Assembly: GCA_021818905.1 (NCBI GenBank)
Contig: JAKASS010000007.1
Coordinates: 1-50,142 of the forward strand
Reading direction: 5' to 3'
DNA length: 50,142 nt
Source of the DNA: Nanobdellota archaeon
Lineage (GTDB): Archaea; Nanobdellota; Nanobdellia; Parvarchaeales; Parvarchaeaceae
Part shown: positions 18,454 through 27,858 of the stretch, one piece after another
Layout of the letters: the number at the start of each line of letters is the position of its first letter
Position numbering within the stretch: position 1 is the first letter of the stretch
The notes under the pieces: generated by a model
The model's database searches: none
What the model saw: only the letters and a program-made list of their open reading frames with translations
Told to the model about the DNA's origin: nothing
Position numbers and translations under genes: made by a program

Positions 18454-19257
18454 CTATAAGTTAAAAATATCTTTCAACTGCGATTTCACTTTGCTAGAAA
18501 CATCATCGAAATCTATCGGTAAATTTATAAGCGAGCCGATTTCTTTTTTCCATACCGTGCTTAGCGCGTCTATCCTAGAAAAGAGTGCAGCGGGATTTAT
18601 CTTCCCCTTGTTTTTACAATAAGCATCGTACGCTGTTTTGATTTTAGATGCGTCCAGATTATTTTGGTTTTTTGCCACTATCGCCCAAATATCATATAAG
18701 TCCCTCGCAGGCAGCCTCTTCCGTTCCACAAGGGCCGCTACCTTATCCATAAGCAGCTCTTCCAGCTGTTTTACGCTAAGAGAATACGGCGGGATATCGT
18801 TATAGATCGGTGTCCTTATTATGGTCGCCGGCGCTAGGATGACCTTTTCATACGTGTTTATATCGATGGAAACCGTCTGTCTGCTGGCTTCATGTTTAGA
18901 CGATGCGAAAAGGGGCCCAGCTATCTTTATCTCGTAGCCAATCATATCTTTGTATGTTTCCGGTCCGATGAAGGTCGTTTCATATAGATCGTTGATGGAC
19001 CTGATCGCGTTTTCTACCTTCCTTAGCAGCTTGCTCTCTTTAAGTCCGTTCATCACGAAATCAAGATCGTCCGAAAACCTTCCCGACCCGTATATTTTGG
19101 CAAGCGCAGTCCCTCCCCTAAATACGAGCCCATTTTCTGGGATTTCTGAGAAAAGCGCTCTCAGTAACAGTTCTTGCAGATAATCCTTCTCGGCCATGTA
19201 CGCCTCCCTGAATCCTAGTCTCTTGGCGTAGGTCCGCATTTCATCAAGCGAATACAT
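18454..19257 (-). CDS. AbiEii-like nucleotidyltransferase toxin
   Basis: YLQELLLRALFSEIPENGLVFRGGTALAKIYGSGRFSDDLDFVM; MDKVAALVERKRLPARDLYDIW. Confidence 0.88.
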   Translation of the reverse strand: MYSLDEMRTYAKRLGFREAYMAEKDYLQELLLRALFSEIPENGLVFRGGTALAKIYGSGRFSDDLDFVMNGLKESKLLRKVENAIRSINDLYETTFIGPETYKDMIGYEIKIAGPLFASSKHEASRQTVSIDINTYEKVILAPATIIRTPIYNDIPPYSLSVKQLEELLMDKVAALVERKRLPARDLYDIWAIVAKNQNNLDASKIKTAYDAYCKNKGKINPAALFSRIDALSTVWKKEIGSLINLPIDFDDVSSKVKSQLKDIFNL

Positions 19258-19260
19258 AAT

Positions 19261-19884
19261 TCACCCGTTCACTCCCGCTTCTGCGAGGAGGAAATCTATC
19301 CTGTCCTTGGTCTTTCTAGAAAGCATTTTTTCCGAGAAATCTCTTAGCCTATCGGCTTTCAATATTTTCTTTTTTAAGCCGTTTTCAAGCGCCTCGAATA
19401 TATAGGCTTCGTTCGGATCGTTGAAATACACCGCATCGACTATCGCTTTCTCTGGAAGCGCCGCCATTATCATCGTATTCTGCATGCGCTGGAAACCAAA
19501 CAGTCTTTTCCTGTCGATCGTTACGAATCTTATGGCATAGCTGCCGAAACTTATTTTCTTATGGCGTTTTGTGGTAAGCACATCGATCGTCATTATCGAT
19601 CCTTGCGTGGTCAGACCATAGAGGCTAAAAGCCGCAAAAAGGCTGATATAAGATGGAAAAACGATATTGGAGGCTATTTCATATATGTTAGCATTGAGCT
19701 GGCAGTACTTCCCTTTTTCTATTTTTATGAGTTTATGTCTTGCTACAAGCCGGGATACGTACAGTGAGGTGTAGGTTATGCTTTTTCCTGTCAATCTCTC
19801 TATGTCTTTTGAGGTGAACACGGCCATTCGTGCATTTTGAAGCATCGCAATCAAATCTTCCACTTTCATGTAACATGCACGCAT
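19261..19884 (-). CDS. AbiEi-like antitoxin / transcriptional regulator
   Basis: wHTH start (TSKDIERLTGKSITYTSLYVSRLVARHKLIKIEKGKYCQ), SYISLFAAFSLYGLT, PEKAIVDAVYF. Confidence 0.85.
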   Translation of the reverse strand: MRACYMKVEDLIAMLQNARMAVFTSKDIERLTGKSITYTSLYVSRLVARHKLIKIEKGKYCQLNANIYEIASNIVFPSYISLFAAFSLYGLTTQGSIMTIDVLTTKRHKKISFGSYAIRFVTIDRKRLFGFQRMQNTMIMAALPEKAIVDAVYFNDPNEAYIFEALENGLKKKILKADRLRDFSEKMLSRKTKDRIDFLLAEAGVNG

Positions 19885-20079
19885 TTTATGTATATAAATA
19901 TATCATTTTTGATAGATTGCGTAGCATAAAATGCCAGGTCCATCAAAGCTTACCTGTAGAAGTCCGGATGGCAAGAGGAGAAACCTAAAGAATCTTGGTT
20001 ACTACACGTTTTAGAATCGTGGAGTCAATTTTAATATCTTAATCGGTTGGCTACTTGATTTTTTTCTTGCTCATGAAGA

Positions 20080-20403
20080 AAGCCGCATGGGTTTTCTAGG
20101 GAGAGGCTCCACGCAGAATCGATCATTCCTGCAAGGAATGAAGACGTTCCCATATGGAAAACGAAAGGCAGATGGAGGAAGCTGATGAAGACGGACTTCC
20201 CGTTGTTGGAATACCATAAACGAAGCCTTGTGGAGACTGTCAACTCCGTGGAGAAGAGGAAGTTTGGCTCCACCTTGAGCAGCAAGCTGCATTTGAGCAA
20301 GCTGAAGGAGATGAAGGTAATCGACGTAGTCTACGACATCCAGCGATTCATACAGCTTGCTTATATTGTTATCATAGGATTTCTACAGAGCCCCAGGCTG
20401 TGA
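20080..20403 (+). pseudogene. IS5-like transposase C-terminal remnant with right TIR
   Basis: Reads KPHGFSRERLHAESIIPARNEDVPIWKTKGRWRKLMKTDFPLLEYHKRSLVETVNSVEKRKFG...*; TIR AGGATTTCTACAGAGCC at 20376-20392. Confidence 0.82.
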
Positions 20404-20417
20404 TTAAAATATAAATC

Positions 20418-20933
20418 GTGGCTCTGCGCACAATAAAGATGGAAAATTGCCCATATCTAAATAAACTTGTCAAGCACGCGGGTTATCCCAGCGAAGGCGA
20501 CGTGATATTTGTGGGAAGTTTCACTAAGAAACTAGGGCCTCTAGAAGAGGCACTCGGGTCACTTTTTGCCGGCGACGCTTTCGTAATTTCAAAAGAGCCT
20601 CTTAAAGCACGGTATAATGGATACTTACGAGTAAACTATAGTGGCAAGGTGCTCTACAATAGCATGGAGAACACTGGTATTCTTGGGACGTTTTTGAGGA
20701 GATACGGGTTAATAGGGCCCGATAAAGACTGGCATAGAAAGATAGACAATTTCGATTATAGCCATGCTTTTAGGATGAAAGGCGGCAGGCTAGAAGAACT
20801 GTCTGGAAATTTAGTCGAGTTTCAAATGAATTGTTCTAATAATGTCTTAATGGACCTAGACTGGTTGGGAATAACTGAATTTCTAAAAGTCGGGGATTAT
20901 TCTCCACATGGCTCAATAAAAATTACAAAATAA
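20418..20933 (+). CDS. Hypothetical protein
   Basis: 171-aa ORF with TATA-like TTAAAATATAAA upstream; start may be ATG at 20439. Confidence 0.6.
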   Translation: MALRTIKMENCPYLNKLVKHAGYPSEGDVIFVGSFTKKLGPLEEALGSLFAGDAFVISKEPLKARYNGYLRVNYSGKVLYNSMENTGILGTFLRRYGLIGPDKDWHRKIDNFDYSHAFRMKGGRLEELSGNLVEFQMNCSNNVLMDLDWLGITEFLKVGDYSPHGSIKITK

Positions 20934-21314
20934 TCATTTTATGTCTAGACCGTAATCTTCTTGATTAAAGTCGAACTTATGCTTGGTGGTCTTTCTAGGA
21001 AATTTCTTGCCGGATAAAGCCGAGCTTATTACATCGTCCTTTGTTACCGCCTTGTACTCTTCTCTCCAGTGGTCAAGCTTGACGCTTTTATAATCGACAA
21101 CGATGCACGGCACGGACTCCGCCGAGTTTTTCTTTAGAGCGTTGAATCTGTGGTGACCATCTAAGATTACATATCTATCTTTGTCTGGTATTTTTGTGAC
21201 AACTATGGGTGTGAATTTATTCTTTTGAAGCGTCCTGTGTATCTTATTTACCTCTTCTGGATCGACTTCTTCGTGCTCTAATAAGTTTTTGGTCGGAATC
21301 CACTTTATTTCCAT
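20934..21314 (-). CDS. ParB/Srx-like domain protein
   Basis: TPIVVTKIPDKDRYVILDGHHRFNALKKNSAESVPCIVVDY. Confidence 0.78.
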   Translation of the reverse strand: MEIKWIPTKNLLEHEEVDPEEVNKIHRTLQKNKFTPIVVTKIPDKDRYVILDGHHRFNALKKNSAESVPCIVVDYKSVKLDHWREEYKAVTKDDVISSALSGKKFPRKTTKHKFDFNQEDYGLDIK

Positions 21315-21329
21315 TTTATATGATAAGAA

Positions 21330-21938
21330 TCAAACGGATTGTATTATAAGTTGAACAACAAAACCTATGCCGCCTATTATTAATGTACCGACGATGACCA
21401 TTATCGCAAGTTCTCTATATTCTTTCCTTGTAGGTTTTCTTGCCAAGTGAAGCACGCGCGAATATTCAAACCAATAATGATCCAGCTTGCTTTTAATGCC
21501 GCCAAATCTAAATGCTTTTAATTTTGTTATTAATTTTGCGAATTTGCTCCCTTTCTTCTGCTTCTGCGGCGCGACATGGGCCTCACTTTTTTCTTGTATT
21601 ACTTGTTCCTTTATTTTTTCTAGCTTTAAACTTTCGGCTTTTAATTTTTCTAATCGCTCCTGCTCCTGCTGTCTCTTTTGCTCTTCAAGTTCTTTCCTTA
21701 GTCTTGAATTCTCACTTTCGATCTCTTTTTCTATTCTTTTTTCCGCATGCTCTGTTTCTGATCCTATCTTTTTTAGCCCATTATCGTCAGTTGAACCGGT
21801 TTTCGACGCTTCTGCTTTGAGTTGCTTTATTTCCTTTTTCAGCCTATCGTTTTCATTTTCAATGGCCTGCTCGGCCTTATCTTCTGGATTAGAATCGTCT
21901 GACTTATTCGCATCTGCCAAGCTTTTCTTTTCATCCAT
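21330..21938 (-). CDS. secE: SecE/Sec61-gamma homolog with long N-terminal coiled-coil extension
   Basis: C-terminal EYSRVLHLARKPTRKEYRELAIMVIVGTLIIGGIGFVVQLI; located beside ftsZ. Confidence 0.82.
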   Translation of the reverse strand: MDEKKSLADANKSDDSNPEDKAEQAIENENDRLKKEIKQLKAEASKTGSTDDNGLKKIGSETEHAEKRIEKEIESENSRLRKELEEQKRQQEQERLEKLKAESLKLEKIKEQVIQEKSEAHVAPQKQKKGSKFAKLITKLKAFRFGGIKSKLDHYWFEYSRVLHLARKPTRKEYRELAIMVIVGTLIIGGIGFVVQLIIQSV

Positions 21939-21944
21939 ATCTTA

Positions 21945-23069
21945 CTAACTCAAGAACGTTATTCCCAGCTCTTCTTCTACTTCCCTGCGATCTTTGGCGT
22001 CTTTCTCTTCTGATATGGATTTTCCGGTTATCTGCCTAGAACTTACTCCTGTTATTATTGCAAGAACTTTTATCGTATTCTTTAAGTCTGGGAAAATGTG
22101 CGCGCCCAGTATTATATTTATGTCTTCAGGTAATTTCTTGTTTATAAGTTCTACGACTTTGTTCGCTTCTTCCAGAGTCAGCGAAGGACCCCCGCTGATA
22201 TCTATAAGCATACCTCTGGCACCAGAGACATCGACATCAATCAATGGATTATTTAGTATCTTGTCAACTACACTTTCTAACTTTTTGTCCTTGGCATCGC
22301 TTTCGCCTGTACCTATCAGGGCGACGCCACCGTTTATCATTATTCTTTTTACATCGGCGAAATCCACGTTTATAAGACCCGGCTTGGTTATAAGCTCGGT
22401 TATTCCCTTCACTGCGTTTGTCAAGACATCGTCTGCTATCTTTAGTGCGATTGGCAATGGCAGTCCTGGCGCTATCGCCAATAGCTTCTCATTCGGAACG
22501 GTTATCAAGGTATCTACAGATGCTTTTAATTTCTCTATGCCATTAAGTGCCTGGTTCATCCTTCTTCTGCCTTCAGCCTTAAACGGCACTGTGACGACTG
22601 CTATCGTAAGAGCATTTAATTTCTTAGCTACTTGTGCGACTACCGGCGCTGCACCGGTACCTGTGCCGCCCCCCATGCCGCAGCATATAAAAACCATGTC
22701 TGCGCCCTGAAGAGCCTCTTTTAATTCCTGTTCTTGTTCTTTCGCTGCTGCTTCGCCTACTGCCGGGTCTGCACCGGCCCCTAAGCCCCTTGTCATTTCT
22801 CTACCTATGAGTATCTTTTTATCCGCCGGAGTGCAAAGTAGATCTGCACCATCTGTGTTTACAGCGATTAGTTCAGCGCCTTTTATACCTATTTCAAACA
22901 TCCTGCTTAAAGTATTATTCCCAGAACCGCCTACTCCCACGACCTTTATGCTTGTCCTCCTGGAAGTTATCATCTCTTCTAGACTTTTATCGAATTCTTT
23001 TGTCCTGCTAGAATCAAAATTTGGGCTTTTTACACCCTGCCCGGATAAATTTGTGTTTAACATATCCAT
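21945..23069 (-). CDS. ftsZ: Cell division GTPase FtsZ
   Basis: VVGVGGSGNNTLSRM, GMGGGTGTGAAPVVAQ, NVDFADVKRIM. Confidence 0.97.
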   Translation of the reverse strand: MDMLNTNLSGQGVKSPNFDSSRTKEFDKSLEEMITSRRTSIKVVGVGGSGNNTLSRMFEIGIKGAELIAVNTDGADLLCTPADKKILIGREMTRGLGAGADPAVGEAAAKEQEQELKEALQGADMVFICCGMGGGTGTGAAPVVAQVAKKLNALTIAVVTVPFKAEGRRRMNQALNGIEKLKASVDTLITVPNEKLLAIAPGLPLPIALKIADDVLTNAVKGITELITKPGLINVDFADVKRIMINGGVALIGTGESDAKDKKLESVVDKILNNPLIDVDVSGARGMLIDISGGPSLTLEEANKVVELINKKLPEDINIILGAHIFPDLKNTIKVLAIITGVSSRQITGKSISEEKDAKDRREVEEELGITFLS

Positions 23070-23134
23070 ATTCTATTTATTTTCGCTTTAATTAGTTGTT
23101 TTCGGCAATATATAAATATTTAACGTAAATTTGA

Positions 23135-23782
23135 TTAAGCCCTTGCTATTTCAACTTTGTAATCTTTGCTGATGTATTTGTTTATGTCAGATACTATCGC
23201 ATCCGTCGTGTATTGCTTAAGTTCATCTTTAGAACGCAAAGTAACCTTATTTTCCTCTACAGCTACAGATTCCGGATTTTTACCGACATAATGCCCAAAT
23301 ATGGCCGCACATCTTTCCTTTAAGTCTTGGATTATCTTCACGATCTCTATCTCATAAACTAGGTCTTTCCCAGCTAAAGGATTATTGAAGCTTACCATTA
23401 CTCGGCCGCCGCTTACAGACAATACCGTGGCGAGCTTATTGTCAAGCATAAGGACGTCACCAACCGAAGGGCTGACTCCGCTTTCCCTAAAGGTGCCTAG
23501 TCCAAACGTCTTTACAAGCTTCGGATCGAATTTTCCGAATGCGTCTTCAGCTTTAACTTCTAACGTATATTTGTCGCCTATGTTCTTGTTTAAAAGAGAC
23601 TGCCCGACCGCCTTCAATACATAATTTGAATCCGGTATAACCAAAACTGGCCCGAAGTTTATTCCCTCTTGCTTTATTCCTTCCTTATTCGCGACATCTT
23701 TATCTGTTAGATCGAAGATTCTGCCAGAAGATTTAATTCTGCCTACGAAGTTTATTAAAACGAAATCATTGTTACTTATCAT
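23135..23782 (-). CDS. FKBP-type (SlyD-like) peptidyl-prolyl isomerase
   Basis: FVLINFVGRIKSSGRIFDLTD...KYTLEVKAEDAFGKFDPKLV...VMVSFNNPLAGKDLVYEIEI. Confidence 0.87.
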   Translation of the reverse strand: MISNNDFVLINFVGRIKSSGRIFDLTDKDVANKEGIKQEGINFGPVLVIPDSNYVLKAVGQSLLNKNIGDKYTLEVKAEDAFGKFDPKLVKTFGLGTFRESGVSPSVGDVLMLDNKLATVLSVSGGRVMVSFNNPLAGKDLVYEIEIVKIIQDLKERCAAIFGHYVGKNPESVAVEENKVTLRSKDELKQYTTDAIVSDINKYISKDYKVEIARA

Positions 23783-23785
23783 AAT

Positions 23786-24055
23786 CTATCTCTTTAGCTC
23801 TATCGATATAAAAGAAACATTTCTTTTTTTATTGTCCTCTCCCGCAAGTTCTTCGGTGCCTATCTCTACATTACCAAGTTTAAGGTCTTTTGAGAACTTT
23901 CTCTTTATTATCTGGGATATGTCAACCGCTTTCGATATCATCGAGCCCCTCGCCTTTATGAAAACATGGTCATGGCCCGAATTAACGTGTGTAAGTACGG
24001 CTAAAACATAAGACATTATAGGCTTTTGACCTACAAATACAAAATCGTTTTCCAT
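23786..24055 (-). CDS. albA: Alba chromatin protein
   Basis: VFVGQKPIMSYVLAVLTHVNSGHDHVFIKARGSMISKAVDISQII. Confidence 0.92.
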   Translation of the reverse strand: MENDFVFVGQKPIMSYVLAVLTHVNSGHDHVFIKARGSMISKAVDISQIIKRKFSKDLKLGNVEIGTEELAGEDNKKRNVSFISIELKR

Positions 24056-24133
24056 TCGGTACTGATTGCTGTTGCGAATATTTAAATCTTTTTTGATGCT
24101 CTGTTGACTTTTGCAAATTTATGACAAAATTTT

Positions 24134-24508
24134 TTAGGCTGTGCTTACCCCCCTGCCCCCAATTTTAAATACTTTTATGCCAGCAGATTTAGCCCGACCC
24201 AAAAGTTCCCTATCGCTCGAGATTATGGCTAAGTTTTCTTTTTTAGCCGTATCTAATATATTATCGTCTACTTTGCCACTGTTCTCGGTCCTCAAGACGT
24301 TTATTCTATAAAGACCAAGCCACTTAATCACGTCATTTCTTCCTAGCTTTTTCAGCTCTCCAACGCAAGGTGATATAATATAAAATGAAAATGAGTCTGA
24401 GAAAGATTTATCGAATTCAGAGTATAAGTCCGTTTTATTATCAAAAAAATATATCAGTGAATTTGTGTCTACAAGGACTTTAGTCATAGATAGTTCCTGA
24501 GCCTGCAA
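24134..24508 (-). CDS. PIN domain (Fcf1-like) nuclease
   Basis: VLVDTNSLIYFFDN, DDNILDTAKKENLAIISSDRELLGRAKSAGIKVF; overlaps the aIF2-gamma gene. Confidence 0.85.
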   Translation of the reverse strand: MQAQELSMTKVLVDTNSLIYFFDNKTDLYSEFDKSFSDSFSFYIISPCVGELKKLGRNDVIKWLGLYRINVLRTENSGKVDDNILDTAKKENLAIISSDRELLGRAKSAGIKVFKIGGRGVSTA

Positions 24509-25673
24509 GAACCCAAACGTTTTCTACCTTCCTGGAGATTATCGCCTTGTCGCCAGTGTAATATGGCAGATAAGAATTGTTCAATGTTATTCCTACTTTA
24601 TCGTTCGAAACCGATGAAACCGTGCCAAGAACTTTTGCTGCTAGGACGTTTAACAACACAACCTCATTTTTCTGCAGCTGCTTTTTGAAAACGTTTTTCT
24701 CCTTTTCAGCTAGCGGAGAGTATGTTATTGCTATCTTGTTCTTAAAATTCGGCGGTGCCTCATTTGAAGTAACCAAACTGCCGGCAAGACTGTCTCGTCT
24801 GCTAAGCGAAGGATCCAATTTTGTTTTTACGCCTATAGTCAAACCAGGACCTGCCTTCTGCTCTTGCCCGAACTCGCTTTGTATCTGTATTATCTCCGTG
24901 TTTACGGGTTTCCAAGAGTTTTTTATAAAAATGCCTGGGTAGATCGTGACTTTATCACCAACCCCTAGCTCGCCTTCCTTAAGGCCTCCGCCCAACACTC
25001 CACCGCTTAATTTTGATATTTCTGTACCGGGTTTGTTTACGTCGAAACTTCTTACCACGAGCATTTCCGGTTTCTCGTTGCTTTTTTCTTCATCTACGGT
25101 GAACTTTCCTATTTCCTGAATAAGTTCTATTATATTAATGTCATTTATCGAGAATACGGGTATTATCTTCATGTCGTTAAATCCGTTTTTCGAAAGAAAT
25201 TCTTTTATTTCCTTGTAGTTCTGCCTAGCTCTTTCCGCGCCTACCAAGTCTACTTTTGTCTGAGCAACGACTAAGTTTTTTACGCCTATTATTTTTATTG
25301 CTTCTAGGTGTTCCTCGGTTTGTGGCTGTGGGCACTTTTGATTCGCAGCTATTACCAGAACCGCTCCGCTAACTAACGACGCCCCGCCCAACATTATCGT
25401 CATCAATGTCCTGTGGCCGGGCGAATCTATTATCGAAACTCTAAAATGGGGGGTCGCTTTTTGCCCGCAAGTTTCACATTTTTCATTGCGGCTGAACGCT
25501 CCGCACTTATTACACTTGCATATAAAAAAATGAGCATAGCCAAGACGTATTGTTATCCCGCGCTTTCTTTCCTCACTGTGTCTTAAAGTAGATTCATTTG
25601 CCAAAGCCCTGACAAGAGTTGTTTTACCGTCTGCGAAACTTCCGACAACATCTATTATAATATCTTCGACCAT
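24480..25673 (-). CDS. eif2g: Translation initiation factor aIF2 gamma subunit
   Basis: VGSFADGKTTLVRAL, RGITIRLGYA, CNKCGAFSRNEKCETCG, DSPGHRTLMTIMLGGASLVSGAVLV. Confidence 0.95.
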   Translation of the reverse strand: MVEDIIIDVVGSFADGKTTLVRALANESTLRHSEERKRGITIRLGYAHFFICKCNKCGAFSRNEKCETCGQKATPHFRVSIIDSPGHRTLMTIMLGGASLVSGAVLVIAANQKCPQPQTEEHLEAIKIIGVKNLVVAQTKVDLVGAERARQNYKEIKEFLSKNGFNDMKIIPVFSINDINIIELIQEIGKFTVDEEKSNEKPEMLVVRSFDVNKPGTEISKLSGGVLGGGLKEGELGVGDKVTIYPGIFIKNSWKPVNTEIIQIQSEFGQEQKAGPGLTIGVKTKLDPSLSRRDSLAGSLVTSNEAPPNFKNKIAITYSPLAEKEKNVFKKQLQKNEVVLLNVLAAKVLGTVSSVSNDKVGITLNNSYLPYYTGDKAIISRKVENVWVLAGSGTIYD

Positions 25674-26050
25674 TATTCTTTCTTCGTTCCTAGTACTTCA
25701 TCCAGTGCTCTCGGGCCGTATTTGGTTATCTTCAGGTTCACCTGTGAAGTGAATTGGCTAACGGTATTTCCTGCAACGCTTTTTCTTCGTCTTATACCTT
25801 GTTTATTTCCTACGCCTTTTTCAATGAGTATCTTTTTGAGCCCTATGCCTTCGATTTCCTTTCGCATCGGTGTCCCGGTCATGTAGCTGCCTCCGCTCAT
25901 TACGGCACTGTAGCCATCAAGACCCATAAATGACAGGTCTATCTCTTCGCCTAACCGCTTACTAGATAATGAAAGCGCTTCGTCTGCCGACAGAGACTTA
26001 TTATAAGATTTTCCGGTTTTTGGATCGCTTACGACGACCTTGGTTTCCAT
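25673..26050 (-). CDS. rps6e: 30S ribosomal protein S6e
   Basis: VVVSDPKTGKSYNKSL...GYSAVMSGGSYMTGTPMRKEI. Confidence 0.92.
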   Translation of the reverse strand: METKVVVSDPKTGKSYNKSLSADEALSLSSKRLGEEIDLSFMGLDGYSAVMSGGSYMTGTPMRKEIEGIGLKKILIEKGVGNKQGIRRRKSVAGNTVSQFTSQVNLKITKYGPRALDEVLGTKKE

Positions 26051-26108
26051 AGGATTAACTAACTTTCGATTAGTATTTATATGTTATGTTTACAATCAAT
26101 AACTTAAT

Positions 26109-26795
26109 GTGGAAATGATGTTTGTAGAAGCGAGATACAAGGGAAAAATGAGCGCTAAGTTCGTCAAAGATATACAGGATAAGATAGCACCGTACAAGAA
26201 GATAAACCTGGTTGGTTCCATACAGTATCTTGATCAGATGCAGGACTTCAAAGAAAGAACGCCGGGAAAAGAATTTGTAATAAAACAATCTTTTTATAGG
26301 GCAAAGCACCCCGGTCAGATACTTGGTTGTGACGTATACGCGGCGGATTGCCCTGATTGCGACGCGACCTTGGCCTTTACCCAAGGAGTATTCCATGTAT
26401 TGGGCATACCTGTAAAATTTGGAAAGGTCGTAATAAATGCCGACCCGGAAAGCGAGACAGTAACGATAATAGAGCAGAAAGTGGCGGACAAATATAGAAA
26501 AAGAATACTTCAGGGAGTAGGCCTTGCACTAAATGCTAAGAAGATAATGTTCGTGGAATCTACAAAAGCTGGCCAGACATATGGCGTTAAATTATTGAAG
26601 AAAGCCTTGGAAGAAAAGGGGACGAAGATTTATTCGATAGTCGGCGACGAAATAAACTACAACCGTCTTAATGAATTTAGAGACATAGACGTTTTCATAA
26701 ATACGGCGTGCCAAAGGATCGCGATAGACGATATGGAAAAAGTAGAAAAACCTATAATAAACGCGGAAGACCTGGAACCTTATTTACTTAGATAA
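26109..26795 (+). CDS. dph2: Dph2-like diphthamide biosynthesis radical enzyme, short form
   Basis: HPGQILGCDVYAADC and INTACQRIAIDD match the second and third Cys motifs; the first domain is absent. Confidence 0.82.
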   Translation: MEMMFVEARYKGKMSAKFVKDIQDKIAPYKKINLVGSIQYLDQMQDFKERTPGKEFVIKQSFYRAKHPGQILGCDVYAADCPDCDATLAFTQGVFHVLGIPVKFGKVVINADPESETVTIIEQKVADKYRKRILQGVGLALNAKKIMFVESTKAGQTYGVKLLKKALEEKGTKIYSIVGDEINYNRLNEFRDIDVFINTACQRIAIDDMEKVEKPIINAEDLEPYLLR

Positions 26796-26841
26796 CTTAC
26801 TTTATAGATAATTATTTATAGCAAGATTAACTCTCATAGAC

Positions 26842-27768
26842 ATGAAAGCACTGGTTACTGGCGGCGCCGGTTTTATTGGCTCTCATATCGTTAGACGCTT
26901 AATAAATGACGGTTGGGACGTCACTGTTTTGGATAATTTCCACACTGGGAATTTAAAAAACCTGAAAGACGTAGAAAAGAGGTATACTCTAGTAAAAGGA
27001 GACGCTTCTAAGATACAAACATTACCAAAATTTGACGCTGTTTTCCATCATGGGATATATTCTTCGACACCGATGTATCGTGACGATCCTACTTTAGTAG
27101 CAAAAGCTATTTCTGATTTTGTTTCTGTTCTAGAATATTGCAGAAAGAATAAAGTAAAATTGGTTTTTGCTTCCAGTTCTTCTATATATAATGGCTATAC
27201 TCCGCCGCACAGAGAAGACATGCTTCCTTTTGTTACGGACTTCTATACAGAAGCGAGATACCCGATGGAAAGACTCTCTAACCTATACCAGCAGATGTTC
27301 GGCTTTGAGTACTGTGCACTTAGATACTTCAGCGTTTATGGTGACCATGAAGAAAGCAAAAAATCCTATGCAAATGTGGTTTCTCAAATAATTTGGAAAG
27401 GATTACTAAAAAAGCCGATAAGAATCTATGGCGACGGCTCCCAGCGAAGAGATCTAGTTCACGTAGACGATGTAGTTGATGCAACTATTCTCTGCTCTAA
27501 AAAGAACGTGACCGGAGTATTCAATATAGGCAATGGAAAATCTTATTCATTCATGGATGAGATAAAACTAGTCAACAGAAATCTAGATAATGAAGTAAAA
27601 ATGGAGTTCGTGCCAAATCCATTAAAAAATTATGTAGACATAGTCGAAGCCGACACCACTAAAATGAAAAAAGTGCTTGGCTTTACACCTAAAGTCTCTA
27701 TAGAAGAAGGCGTAAAGAGGACCGTAGAGTATTACAAATCTCTAAAAAATGTACCGGATATAACTTAA
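26842..27768 (+). CDS. NAD-dependent epimerase/dehydratase (UDP-glucose 4-epimerase-like)
   Basis: ALVTGGAGFIGSHIVRRL, ASSSSIYNG. Confidence 0.9.
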   Translation: MKALVTGGAGFIGSHIVRRLINDGWDVTVLDNFHTGNLKNLKDVEKRYTLVKGDASKIQTLPKFDAVFHHGIYSSTPMYRDDPTLVAKAISDFVSVLEYCRKNKVKLVFASSSSIYNGYTPPHREDMLPFVTDFYTEARYPMERLSNLYQQMFGFEYCALRYFSVYGDHEESKKSYANVVSQIIWKGLLKKPIRIYGDGSQRRDLVHVDDVVDATILCSKKNVTGVFNIGNGKSYSFMDEIKLVNRNLDNEVKMEFVPNPLKNYVDIVEADTTKMKKVLGFTPKVSIEEGVKRTVEYYKSLKNVPDIT

Positions 27769-27786
27769 ATTCTTAATTAAAAAAGT

Positions 27787-27824
27787 GCCTCAATGTAAGC
27801 CAAAAATCAAACCTGCATCGAGGC
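27787..27824. terminator. Hairpin between convergent genes
   Basis: GCCTCAATG...CATCGAGGC inverted repeat. Confidence 0.35.
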
Positions 27825-27858
27825 GGGAGGATATCCCTTTTTTAGGGAGCGCGATATT

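Noticed and set aside
21487-21948. 153-aa + strand ORF rich in Ser/Phe/Leu
   Set aside because: Mirror of the Glu/Lys-rich SecE extension on the opposite strand.
21994-22710. 238-aa + strand ORF
   Set aside because: Antisense to ftsZ.
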